This document shows, one piece after another, positions 7,813 to 17,364 of a stretch of 64,000 nucleotides of DNA. Position numbers and translations under genes: made by a program. A model generated the notes under the pieces. It did no database searches, was not told the DNA's origin, and saw only the letters and a program-made list of their open reading frames with translations. Positions within the stretch are counted from its first letter, which is position 1. Every line of letters begins with the position of its first letter. The stretch is from Nocardioides astragali (GTDB lineage Bacteria > Actinomycetota > Actinomycetes > Propionibacteriales > Nocardioidaceae), in NCBI RefSeq assembly GCF_024436375.1, contig NZ_JAFMZM010000004.1, forward strand, positions 496,001-560,000, given 5' to 3'.

Positions 7813-8457
7813 CTAGGGCGAGACCTGTGTGGTCGACACAGCCAGTGGTCCAGCCTCGTTCAGGTGGCCGCGGCGCCACAGGCGGTGTACGACGAGGCCG
7901 GCGACGACGGCTCCAGTGGTGCCGAGCGCCAAGTCGCCGAGAGTGTCGGCGTAGGCGAAGGTGCGTTCGGTGGAGCGGCTGATGAAGGCGAAGTACTCGC
8001 CGATCTCCCACGCGATGGCTGCCGTGGCGCCGAAGGCGAGCGCGCGTTCCAGGGTCCGGCCCAGCGTGCTGCTTCCGGGAAGGGTGAGGAGGATGACGGC
8101 TGCGGCGAGGAGGCCGTTGTTCATGAAGTGCATCCAGTCGTCGAACCACACGACCGTGTCATAGAAATCGAGGCGGTTGCCGAGGATGTCGGTGAAGCAG
8201 GTGATGGTGATGAGCAGGTCCGGCAACCACGGGAACGAGATGCGGTCGCGCCACAACGTCCACCACAGCAGTGGCACGGTGAACGAGGCGAGCGGGTAGC
8301 CCACGGCGCGCAGGCCGGCGGCCTTGTCACGCAGGTGGCTCTGGTCGGGGTACGCCACGGCCAGGAAGAGCAGCAGCAGGAGAGCACCCTTCGCGAACAC
8401 GTTGGCGGTCTTCGCGAGCGTCGGCGTGACGGTCGTCTCGATGGCTACTTCACTCAC
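7813..8457 (-). CDS. DUF2238-like polytopic membrane protein
   Basis: About 214 residues with roughly six membrane helices and the acidic segment FYDTVVWFDDWMHFMNN between helices. This recalls the DUF2238/YjdF-type membrane protein family of unknown function. The start is uncertain: GTG 8457, GTG 8463 and ATG 8496 are in frame, and 8457 directly precedes the first hydrophobic block. The open frame extends far upstream to 9216 but has no protein-like composition there. Confidence 0.7.
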   Translation of the reverse strand: MSEVAIETTVTPTLAKTANVFAKGALLLLLFLAVAYPDQSHLRDKAAGLRAVGYPLASFTVPLLWWTLWRDRISFPWLPDLLITITCFTDILGNRLDFYDTVVWFDDWMHFMNNGLLAAAVILLTLPGSSTLGRTLERALAFGATAAIAWEIGEYFAFISRSTERTFAYADTLGDLALGTTGAVVAGLVVHRLWRRGHLNEAGPLAVSTTQVSP

Positions 8458-8609
8458 GTACACCCCGCTCACGGCCTCCACGCGGTGCGGAAGCATGGGC
8501 CGAAGTCTCCCATCCCGGCTCCCCCCGGGGGTCGCTGCGTCCGGCCCCGCGCTATAGGGAGTTGCTGCCGAGCGCTGCGGGATGGGGCCTGGCGAGTTAC
8601 GGTCGGGGC

Positions 8610-8780
8610 ATGCCGTGGGTCGTACGACAGGGGTTCGAGCTGTGGTGCTTAGGCGTGGTGTGCCTGCTTGTCTCGTCCGCGTCGTTACCAGGTGCGCTGA
8701 TGGTGCGGGTGGCGGCTGACGTGTTCGGAGTGGGTGGTATTGCGCTGGTCGCGTTCGGCGTGCTTCGACTCGGCGACTGA
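8610..8780 (+). CDS. Small two-helix membrane protein, unknown function
   Basis: 56 residues, almost entirely two hydrophobic segments (FELWCLGVVCLLVSSASLPG and VFGVGGIALVAFGVLRLGD). ATG 8610 lies seven bases after TACGGT (8598-8603), consistent with a leaderless transcript. An in-frame ATG at 8562 is possible but adds a non-hydrophobic, unlikely N-terminus. No family is recognised. Confidence 0.5.
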   Translation: MPWVVRQGFELWCLGVVCLLVSSASLPGALMVRVAADVFGVGGIALVAFGVLRLGD

Positions 8781-8880
8781 CGGACTGAGTCAGCAGGCTT
8801 GGCTCGCGCAGGCGTGTGGAGCAAAGGTGGCTGGGCGGCTTCGTGGAACCCCTGATAGACCGGCTACTACGTGCGTTTGA

Positions 8881-9078
8881 ACCGCAACCATCCAGGCAGC
8901 CCGACGGTCGATCCTGGACGTCATCATCGAGTCCGTGCAGGAAGCGGTCGACCTGCTGCCCGAAGGCTCCGCCGGCCGAGAGCGGGTCGAGGAGACCCGC
9001 GCCTACTTCCGCTTCATCCAGGAAGACGCCATGGAGCTCGACCGCCGGTGGCGCGAGTGGCGCCAAGCGCACCGGTGA
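8881..9078 (+). pseudogene. Start-less ORF fragment encoding an amphipathic helical protein
   Basis: The frame runs from just after TGA 8878-8880 to TGA 9076-9078 and has strong third-position GC bias. It encodes acidic helical sequence such as LDVIIESVQEAVDLLPEG and EETRAYFRFIQEDAMELDRR. No ATG or near-start GTG opens it; the first GTG (8935) lies a third of the way in. It may be the 3' end of a frameshifted gene or a short protein starting at GTG 8935. The flanking stretches 8781-8880 and 9079-9216 show nothing recognisable. Confidence 0.35.
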
Positions 9079-9216
9079 CGACCGGTCGTCCGGGCACACG
9101 CGGGACGGGCCTTCGACCCCTACCGGTCGTCCGTGGCCCGGAGTTCGAGCTCTCGGTGCTCGGGTGTCTCGGGGCACAGGACACCCGGATACGACGCGTG
9201 CAGTCCGGAAGGGCAC

Positions 9217-9920
<704 letters not shown>

Positions 9921-10010
9921 GCAGGGCGGTTCTCGTTGACGTCGGTGCGGTGCCTGCCCCGCGCAAGGCGGCCGGTGCCGTCACCCCGTCTCGGCGCAGG
10001 TCTTTCGCCA

Positions 10011-10034
10011 TTGACAGGAATGTTAGCGCTAACA
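10011..10034 (+). promoter_or_regulatory. -35 box and perfect LacI/cre-type operator
   Basis: TTGACA (10011-10016) is followed by the perfect 14-bp palindrome TGTTAGCGCTAACA (10021-10034), which fits the LacI-family/cre pattern with a central CG. It lies in the spacer of the presumed promoter, 40 bases before the start of the secreted glycoside hydrolase gene, so a LacI-type repressor should block transcription. No LacI-family gene is nearby. Confidence 0.7.
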
Positions 10035-10074
10035 GAGAGTGTGACCCCCCTCACTTCGCCTGGCTGGAGCCCTC

Positions 10075-13000
10075 ATGACCCCGACCGTCCTCAGCCCGAC
10101 CTCCCTCAGCCTCGGTCGCCGCGCGATGGGCGTCCTCGTGTCGCTGATCGTCCTGGTCGCCGTCTTCGCGCTCCCCTCGCTTCCGGCAACCGCGGCGACC
10201 GTCCTCGACGACCCGGCCCTGATCCTCGGGTTCGAGGACGACCTCGTCGACGCCGGCCCGGCGGCGCATTCGGTGCAGGCTCGCGCCGTGGGGGGAGCCC
10301 AGCCCTCGTACGCCTTCGTGCCAGGCGTCAAGGAGGGCACCCGGGCGCTCCAGCTGACGACCGGCACCTACCTCGACCTCGGCACCAGCGTCGACCTCCA
10401 GCCTTCCGCGCTGACCGTGTCCTTCTGGATCAAGCCGGCGACCCCGATGTCCGGGGAGCAGGTGATCACCTGGAGCAAGCAGGCCTACAACTCGGACGGG
10501 TGGTACCTCTCCTCGGAGGGCAACGCGTCCCCTCTGGCCATCTCCGTCGGACCGGGCGGAGCGCAGCCCTACAAGATCCGCGTGACGTCCGCCGACCGGG
10601 CGGCCTTCTTCCCGGCCGGTCAGTGGACCCACGTCGCTGTCTCCTACGACAGCACGACGAAGGTGGCGAGCTTCTACCGCAACGGTGTTCGCGTGCCGTC
10701 GTCGGTCGCGCAGCCCGTCGGCGGCGCATCCACCGGCGTGATCACGGGATCGCAGTCCCTGCCGAAGACGATCGGCTTCAACGGCCCCCAGTACAACGGC
10801 GCCTTCCTCACCAGCGCGCTCGACCAGTACGGGCTCTTCCAGGGCGTCGCGACGACCAGCGACGTCGTGTCGCTCTACGAGCAGGGTGGCGGCACCCTCG
10901 ACAAGACTGCGCTGGCCGAGGCGGCGGCGAGCGACATCAACGTGCCCGACACCGCGATGGTCGGGCTGGCGCTGCCGACCGAAGCCGCCAACGGCGCGGA
11001 GATCAGCTGGGAGTCCAGCAATCCCGACGTGATCAGCGCCCAAGGCGCGGTGACGCCCCCCGCGAGCGGCGAGGACGACGCCACGGTCACCCTCACCGCG
11101 ACGGTCCGCTTCGCCGACGGCGACCCGGTCACCCGCGAGTTCGTGGTCACCGTCCCGGCGCCGCGAGAGGTGCTGGACGACAGCGGCCTGGGCGTCCGCG
11201 TCGACGACGAGTACCTCGACAACGCCGCCGCCAAGGAGCAGGAGTACCTCACCAGCCTCGACTCCGCGAAGTTCCTCTTCTGGTTCTACAAGACCGCGGG
11301 CCTCACCCCGCCGACGGACTCGGGCTACGGCGGCTGGGAGGACGGCAGCAAGAGCGGCAACTTCCGCGGTCACGCCTTCGGTCACTACATGTCTGCACTC
11401 GCGATGTCCTACGTGAGCACCACCGACGACGCCGTCCGGGCCGACCTCCGAGCAGAGATCGAGGAGGCAGTCGCCGGCCTCGCCGAGGTGCAGGCGACGT
11501 ACGACGGCACCAGCCGCGCGGGCTACGTCGGCCCGTTCCGCGACACGGCGCTCGACGCCGTCGAGGGCCGCGGCACGTCCGATGACGCGGTGATCGTGCC
11601 CTACTACAACCTCCACAAGGTCCTGGCCGGGCTGCTCGACATCGACAAGTACGTCGGTGGCGCCACCGGTGACCAGGCGCTGGAGATCGCCGAGGGCTTC
11701 GGGGAGTACCTCCACGGCAGGGTCTCGACCCTGAGCGACACCTCCGTCATGCTCCGCACCGAGTACGGCGGCATGAACGACGCGCTCTACGAGCTCTACG
11801 TCCGCAGCGGCGGCAACCCGCACTACAAGGTGGCTGCCGAGGCGTTCGACGAGGTCACGCTGTTCCGTCAGCTCGCCAACGGGCAGGACGTGCTGTCCGG
11901 CAAGCACGCCAACACCACGATCCCGAAGCTGATCGGAGCGCTCAAGCGCTACACGGTCTTCACCGAGAACCCGGACCTCTACGCGCAGCTGAGCGAGCAG
12001 GAGAAGGCAGACCTGCCGATGTACCTCCAGGCTGCGCAGAACTTCTGGCAGATCGTGGTCGACGACCACACCTACGCCACGGGCTCCAACAGCCAGGCCG
12101 AGCACTTCCACGACCCCGAGTCGCTCTACGAGTTCGCGACCCAGAAGGGCTCGACGGGGAACGCGGAGACCAGCGAGACCTGCAACGAGTACAACATGCT
12201 CAAGCTGTCGCGGGAGCTGTTCAAGCTCACCCAGGACGTGAAGTACGCGGACTACTACGAGAACACCTTCCTCAACCACGTCGTGTCCTCGCAGAACCCC
12301 GAGACCGGCATGACGACGTACTTCCAGGCGATGGCACCGGGCTACTACAAGCTCTACTCGCTGCCGTTCACCCTGTTCTGGTGCTGCACCGGCACCGGCA
12401 TGGAGAACTTCTCCAAGCTCGGTGACTCGATCTACTTCACCGGCGCCGACAGCATCTGGGTCAACATGTTCTTCAGCTCGCGGTTCGAGGACGACGAGAC
12501 GAACCTCGCCGTCACCCAGGTGGCCGACCTCCCCACCAGTGACACCGTGACCTTCCGGATCGACGCCGCCGACGGCGGCCAGGTCGCGGCGGACGCCGAG
12601 CTGCGGCTGCGGGTTCCGGACTGGGTCGACGGCGGTCCCGGACTCGCGGTGAACGGTGCCGACGTCGAGCCCGTGATCGACAACGGGTACGTCGTCCTGA
12701 CCGGACTGAGCGCGGGGGACGAGGTCGCGTACCGGCTCCCCATGCAGGTCCAGGTGATCGCCACCCCCGACAATCCCGACTTCTTCGCCTTCAAGTACGG
12801 CCCGACCGTGCTCAGCGCCGGGCTGGGGACCAAGGACCTCGAGAAGTACAACCAGGTCGGGATCCTGGTCCGGGTGCCTGCGCTGGACCCGGATGCCCAG
12901 CAGACCATCGTGGTGAAGGCCGACTCGGTCGCGGAGTGGAAGGCCGCCATCGCCGAGAACCTGGTGCGGGTGGAGGACTCCGAGGACGGACAGGTGCGGT

Positions 13001-14577
13001 TCGAGCTGCGCAACACGGTGGACGGTGACGGGCTGGTGTTCTCCCCGCACTACCGGCGCCACGGCGAGCGCTACGGCCTCTACTTCCGCTACGAGACCGA
13101 GGACTCCGAGGCAGCCCAGCAGCGCATCCTCGACGCCAAGGAGCGGATGCGCGAGGACCGGATCGTCATCGACAGCCTCGACAGCTTCGACAACAACAAC
13201 TTCGAGAACGCGAAGAACCTCGAGGCGTCCGCCTCGTCGTCGGTCGGAGCGTTCAACGGCCGACAGTTCCGGCACGCGCCGGGACCCGACGGCTGGTTCA
13301 GCTACGACCTCGAGATCGATCCAGCGCAGCCGACGAACTACCTGCGGACGCGCTACTACTCCGGCGACCAGGGGCGGACCTTCGACGTCTACCTGAACGA
13401 CGTGAAGCTGAAGACACAGACGATCACCACCGCCGCCGGCACCAACGTCTTCTACTTCCAGCTCGACGAGATCCCGCGCACCCTCCTCGACGCCCCGCGC
13501 TGGAAGGTCGACAGTGTCGGTGACCCGGTCCTGGACGAGAAGGGCGACCCGATCCCGGTCGTGACGGTCCGTTTCCAGTCGACCGGCGGCTGGGCCGGAG
13601 GGGTCTTCGGCGTCGCGACGACCGGCCCGCCCGAGTACGACGACGACGCCCGGCTCTCGGGGCTCGGCTCCGAGGGCGGCGAGCTTGCTCCGGCATTCGA
13701 TCCTGACGTGGCCGACTACACCCTGACCGTCCCTCGCGGGACCACCGAGGTCGACCTCGAGCTCGCCCCACACCTCCCCAGCGGTCTGGTGAAGGTCGAC
13801 GGGATCCTGGTCGACGACACGCTGCCGCGGTCGGTGGACCTCGACGGCGACGGGTCCACCACGGTGGTGATCCAGTCGATCGCGGAGGACCACACCACGG
13901 CGAAGACCTACACGGTGGATGTCATCGAGGGCGACGACGCCACCCCGGTGACCCCCACGCCGACCCCGACGACCACGCCGACCCCGACGACCCCGACCCC
14001 CACCGCCGTCACGCCCACGCCGGCCAACGCGCCGGTCGCCACCACTGCCCCCGTCATCACGGGACAGGCCATGGCCGGGCGGCGTCTGCAGACCACGACC
14101 GGCACGTGGGACCTCGCGCACGCCGACCTACGCCTCCAGTGGCTCGCCGACGGTGTGCCGGTCGACGGCGCCACCGGAACGACGTACCAGGTGGGCAAGG
14201 CGGACGTGGGGAAGCGGCTCTCGGTCCGGGTGACGGCGACGGCCGCCGGCCGAGCGCCGGGAGTCGTCGACAGCGCGACCACCGAGCCGGTCCGACGCGG
14301 CGCGTCGCGGACGGTGGTCGACACTGGACGGCGCCTCGTCGAGGCGGGACGGGCGGTCCGCGTCGTCGTGCGGGTCGCCGCGGTCGGCCTGTCGCCCTCC
14401 GGACGGGTGAGCGTCTACGACGACGGCCGGCTCGTCGCCCGTCCCCGCCTCACGGACGGGGTGGCGAGATTCGCCCTCCGTCTCGAGGGCGCCGGGCGAC
14501 ACACGCTCGTCGTCCGCTACCGGGGGACGAGCTGGCTGGCGCCGAGTCGCGACAGAGCGACGGTTCGGGTCCGCTGA
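10075..14577 (+). CDS. Secreted multidomain GH127/GH146-type beta-L-arabinofuranosidase
   Basis: 1500 residues, exported (signal peptide about 1-41). Apparent order: LamG-like sandwich (about 45-265), Ig-like domain (about 282-362), GH127-type (formerly DUF1680) alpha-barrel with its beta domains (about 365-1000), DUF6805-like sandwich (about 1040-1185), cadherin-like sandwich (about 1198-1285), Pro/Thr linker, and two Ig-like modules to the end. By comparison with Bifidobacterium HypBA1, E701 and C703 (ETC), C770 and C771 (WCC) match the zinc ligands, with C770 as nucleophile. It should remove beta-L-arabinofuranose from plant glycans outside the cell. GGAG precedes the ATG. There is no LPXTG anchor, and no sugar transporter is adjacent. 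Confidence 0.9.
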   Translation: MTPTVLSPTSLSLGRRAMGVLVSLIVLVAVFALPSLPATAATVLDDPALILGFEDDLVDAGPAAHSVQARAVGGAQPSYAFVPGVKEGTRALQLTTGTYLDLGTSVDLQPSALTVSFWIKPATPMSGEQVITWSKQAYNSDGWYLSSEGNASPLAISVGPGGAQPYKIRVTSADRAAFFPAGQWTHVAVSYDSTTKVASFYRNGVRVPSSVAQPVGGASTGVITGSQSLPKTIGFNGPQYNGAFLTSALDQYGLFQGVATTSDVVSLYEQGGGTLDKTALAEAAASDINVPDTAMVGLALPTEAANGAEISWESSNPDVISAQGAVTPPASGEDDATVTLTATVRFADGDPVTREFVVTVPAPREVLDDSGLGVRVDDEYLDNAAAKEQEYLTSLDSAKFLFWFYKTAGLTPPTDSGYGGWEDGSKSGNFRGHAFGHYMSALAMSYVSTTDDAVRADLRAEIEEAVAGLAEVQATYDGTSRAGYVGPFRDTALDAVEGRGTSDDAVIVPYYNLHKVLAGLLDIDKYVGGATGDQALEIAEGFGEYLHGRVSTLSDTSVMLRTEYGGMNDALYELYVRSGGNPHYKVAAEAFDEVTLFRQLANGQDVLSGKHANTTIPKLIGALKRYTVFTENPDLYAQLSEQEKADLPMYLQAAQNFWQIVVDDHTYATGSNSQAEHFHDPESLYEFATQKGSTGNAETSETCNEYNMLKLSRELFKLTQDVKYADYYENTFLNHVVSSQNPETGMTTYFQAMAPGYYKLYSLPFTLFWCCTGTGMENFSKLGDSIYFTGADSIWVNMFFSSRFEDDETNLAVTQVADLPTSDTVTFRIDAADGGQVAADAELRLRVPDWVDGGPGLAVNGADVEPVIDNGYVVLTGLSAGDEVAYRLPMQVQVIATPDNPDFFAFKYGPTVLSAGLGTKDLEKYNQVGILVRVPALDPDAQQTIVVKADSVAEWKAAIAENLVRVEDSEDGQVRFELRNTVDGDGLVFSPHYRRHGERYGLYFRYETEDSEAAQQRILDAKERMREDRIVIDSLDSFDNNNFENAKNLEASASSSVGAFNGRQFRHAPGPDGWFSYDLEIDPAQPTNYLRTRYYSGDQGRTFDVYLNDVKLKTQTITTAAGTNVFYFQLDEIPRTLLDAPRWKVDSVGDPVLDEKGDPIPVVTVRFQSTGGWAGGVFGVATTGPPEYDDDARLSGLGSEGGELAPAFDPDVADYTLTVPRGTTEVDLELAPHLPSGLVKVDGILVDDTLPRSVDLDGDGSTTVVIQSIAEDHTTAKTYTVDVIEGDDATPVTPTPTPTTTPTPTTPTPTAVTPTPANAPVATTAPVITGQAMAGRRLQTTTGTWDLAHADLRLQWLADGVPVDGATGTTYQVGKADVGKRLSVRVTATAAGRAPGVVDSATTEPVRRGASRTVVDTGRRLVEAGRAVRVVVRVAAVGLSPSGRVSVYDDGRLVARPRLTDGVARFALRLEGAGRHTLVVRYRGTSWLAPSRDRATVRVR

Positions 14578-14626
14578 CAGGACGCGTCTGAGCCGGCGCG
14601 GGCCGCGGAGGTGGTTACGCTTCGGC

Positions 14627-16123
14627 ATGACGAGTCTCGGGGAGTCGGCTGCAGGTCGCGGGCCGTGGGCGGAGTTCTGGACGGCGCCGCCGGCGGTCCG
14701 GGTGTATCTGGCCGCCGTGGGTGTGGCGGCTGTGGTGCTTCCGTTCGGGCTGCGCGGCATCGGCCCGCACGACCCGTCCTGGGCGGATGTGGGGACCGCG
14801 ACGATGCTGGTGCTCGTCTCGGTGCTCAACGTCGAGATCGGGCGTCGCCTGGCAGGCGGCCTGGCCCGGACGCACCAGCCCCACAAGGCACTCTCAGCCT
14901 GGGCGTTCGCCTCGGCGTTGCTGCTGCCAACGCCGTGGCTGCTCGTCGTGGTGCCGCTCACCTATGCCCATGCCCGATGGCGAGGGATCCGGGTGCCGCT
15001 GTGGAAGTGGTTCGGCTCGGGCGCCTACCTGGTGCTGGCCGCCCTGGCCGCCGCTGCCACACGGCACGCCACCCTGGGAGACACGACGAACTGGATGGCG
15101 GGGGACGGCCGGCAGGGCATCCTCGCGATGCTGGTCGCCGCGCTCGCGTTCCTTGCGGTGGAGAGCCTGCTCTTCGCCGGTAGTGCGGTACTCGGGTCGG
15201 CTGAGGACGAAGCGTGGCTGCGACAGACTCTCAGCGGCATGTCGTTCTACGCCACCGAGGTCGGGGTGCTGCTCATCGGCGGACTCCTGGCGGCCGTGTG
15301 GACGGGAGGGGCGTGGTTCGTCCTCCTCTTCGTCCCGATCTATGCGCTGGGCCAGCGCGCCGCGCTGCACGAGCCTCTCCGCGAGCGAGCAGAGACGGCC
15401 ATGCAGCTGGCGGCCCGGAACCACGACCTCGAGCTCGCCAACCAGTTCAAGATCGACCTGATGGGCGTCCTGGGCCACGAGATCGGCAACCCGCTGACAG
15501 CCATCCTGGCCCACGCCGAGATGGGTCCGGACGCGGCGGACTCCGGCGACACCGCGTTCGTCAGCGAGTCGTTCGCCGTGATGGCGAGGAACGCCCACCA
15601 GATACGCCGCGTGCTCCACGACCTGTTGGGCCTGGTCAGCAGCGACCGCGGAGCCCTCACCGCGTACCCCGAGCCCACCCGGCTGCATCCACACCTCACG
15701 GCGGCGGCCACATCCCAGCGACCGGAGGCGAGACCGACCGTCGAATGCCCCGAGGACCTGAGCGTCCTGGTCCAGCCCGGCCATCTCGACCAGATGCTCG
15801 CGAACCTGTTGACGAACGCCGTCAAGTACGCCGGCGGCGCATCCAGGGTCACCGCGCGCACGGACGGCGCGGGAGTGGTCGAGATCTCGGTCGTCGACCA
15901 CGGCCCGGGAGTGCCCGAAGCCTTCCGCGACCACCTCTTCGAGAGGTTCAGTCGTGAGGCGGACACGGCTGGCAAGGTGATGGGCGCGGGCCTCGGCCTC
16001 TTCATCACGCGCGAGCTCGCCCGGGCCAACGGCGGGGACGTCACCCACCGCCCAGCACACCCGCGCGGTGCACAGTTCTCCATCCTGCTCCCTCAGGGGT
16101 TCACACAACCATCCTCGCCGTGA
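14627..16123 (+). CDS. Orphan sensor histidine kinase with large membrane sensor
   Basis: 498 residues. Residues about 25-260 hold seven or eight membrane helices of an unassigned MASE-like sensor, followed by a short linker and the kinase core. The H-box is LMGVLGHEIGNPLTAI, the N-box LLTNAVKYA, and the G-boxes are DHGPGVP and GAGLGLFITREL. All catalytic motifs look intact. ATG 14627 follows TACGCT (14616-14621) by five bases, so it is probably leaderless. No response regulator is adjacent; the broken regulator at 9217-9920 is the only one in the window. Confidence 0.9.
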   Translation: MTSLGESAAGRGPWAEFWTAPPAVRVYLAAVGVAAVVLPFGLRGIGPHDPSWADVGTATMLVLVSVLNVEIGRRLAGGLARTHQPHKALSAWAFASALLLPTPWLLVVVPLTYAHARWRGIRVPLWKWFGSGAYLVLAALAAAATRHATLGDTTNWMAGDGRQGILAMLVAALAFLAVESLLFAGSAVLGSAEDEAWLRQTLSGMSFYATEVGVLLIGGLLAAVWTGGAWFVLLFVPIYALGQRAALHEPLRERAETAMQLAARNHDLELANQFKIDLMGVLGHEIGNPLTAILAHAEMGPDAADSGDTAFVSESFAVMARNAHQIRRVLHDLLGLVSSDRGALTAYPEPTRLHPHLTAAATSQRPEARPTVECPEDLSVLVQPGHLDQMLANLLTNAVKYAGGASRVTARTDGAGVVEISVVDHGPGVPEAFRDHLFERFSREADTAGKVMGAGLGLFITRELARANGGDVTHRPAHPRGAQFSILLPQGFTQPSSP

Positions 16124-16170
16124 CTGTCGTTCTGGGGCGAGCGTTGCGCGCTCACGACTAGACTCTGTTC

Positions 16171-17316
16171 GTGAACACGGTTCCCGTCATCGCCTACTTC
16201 GCGGGTGATCCCAGCAGGACCTATCAGCTGGTCCAGTGGCTCGAGGTCCTCGAGCTGCTGAACGACGTCCACCCGGTCTGCGTCGTCCTGCGTGACCCCG
16301 CCTCGGCACCGGTGATCGAGTCGCGGACGCACCTGCTCGTGTTCACCGCCGCGACCCTCCCCGAGCTCACCGAGCTCTACGCCGCGCTGGACGCGCGGGT
16401 GGTGCTCTACTGCAACAACTCGGTGCAGAACTTCGAGTCCCTGCTCGACGGCCGCCGGCTGCACGTCCACGTCAACCACGGGGAGAGCGACAAGCAGTCG
16501 ATGGCGAGCAACAACGCCAAGGCCTACGACCGGGTGTTCGTGGCGGGGGAGGCCGCCGTCCAGCGCTACGTGTCCGGCCTGCTGGAGTTCGATGCGAGCC
16601 GACTGGTGCGTGTCGGTCGGCCGCAGCTCGACCTGCGCCGGACTCCGTCGGTCGCACCCAGCGCACGACGGACGATCCTGTACGCCCCCACGTGGGAGGG
16701 CGACGCCGACTACAACGACTACACGTCGGTCGACATCATGGGCGAGTCCATCGTTCGCGCGATCCTGGCCGTGCCTGACGTCCGCCTGGTCTACAAGCCG
16801 CACCCCAAGATCACGACGAGCCGCACTCCTGCCGTGGCCCGAGCGCACCTGGACATCCTTCGGGTGATGGCAGAGTCCTCGCGGCGCGACCCCTCAGCCG
16901 GTCACGTCCCCGTGCTGGGCGGCGACATCCTCGCGGTCATGCTGGGGTGCGACGCGATGGTCACGGATGTCTCCTCGGTCGGGCTCGACTGGCTCTACCT
17001 GCACACGGACAAGCCGATCTTCCTCACCGATCGCCACGGCGACGTCGAGCAGCTGCGAGAGCAGATCCCCATCAGCCGGTGTGCCGACATCGTCCACGAG
17101 GACGACGTGGAGGACCTGACTCGACTCCTGAGCGACCGGCTCGAGCGCGACGAGCACCACCTTGCCCGGATGGCGATGCGCCACCACTACTTCGACGACC
17201 TCCACGTGGGTGACAGCACGGCCCGGTTCCTCGGCGCGGTGTCCGAGCTGGTCGCGCTGTGCGAGCAGCTGCTGCGAGGCGAGGGACGACCCGAGGGAGC
17301 GGCCACCGCCGGGTGA
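16171..17316 (+). CDS. CDP-glycerol glycerophosphotransferase family protein (teichoic acid type)
   Basis: 381 residues matching the TagB/TagF family: NHGESDK, a YDRVFVAGEAAVQRY segment, and ILYAPTWEGD followed by VYKPHP. These enzymes transfer polyol phosphate from CDP-activated donors to wall teichoic acid chains at the inner face of the membrane. The product is somewhat short and lacks an obvious membrane-binding N-terminus. GTG 16171 lies seven bases after TAGACT (16159-16164), hence leaderless. It stands alone, but four glycosyltransferases for surface glycans lie 7.5 kb downstream. Confidence 0.85.
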   Translation: MNTVPVIAYFAGDPSRTYQLVQWLEVLELLNDVHPVCVVLRDPASAPVIESRTHLLVFTAATLPELTELYAALDARVVLYCNNSVQNFESLLDGRRLHVHVNHGESDKQSMASNNAKAYDRVFVAGEAAVQRYVSGLLEFDASRLVRVGRPQLDLRRTPSVAPSARRTILYAPTWEGDADYNDYTSVDIMGESIVRAILAVPDVRLVYKPHPKITTSRTPAVARAHLDILRVMAESSRRDPSAGHVPVLGGDILAVMLGCDAMVTDVSSVGLDWLYLHTDKPIFLTDRHGDVEQLREQIPISRCADIVHEDDVEDLTRLLSDRLERDEHHLARMAMRHHYFDDLHVGDSTARFLGAVSELVALCEQLLRGEGRPEGAATAG

Positions 17317-17364
17317 CTCACCCCCGGTCCCGCGAGCCGGCATGTCCGCGGCGTGACGCCGCTG

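Noticed and set aside
8458-9216. N-terminal extension of the DUF2238-like membrane protein gene
   Set aside because: The open frame continues upstream, but its Arg/Pro/Ser-rich sequence is unlike a protein and crosses another gene's promoter; the membrane domain starts at about 8457.
10051-14121. A 1356-residue open frame antisense to the glycoside hydrolase gene
   Set aside because: It is a mirror of the GC-rich codons on the plus strand; the plus frame has a signal peptide, domains and active-site motifs, the antisense product is low-complexity Val/Gly/Arg/Asp sequence.
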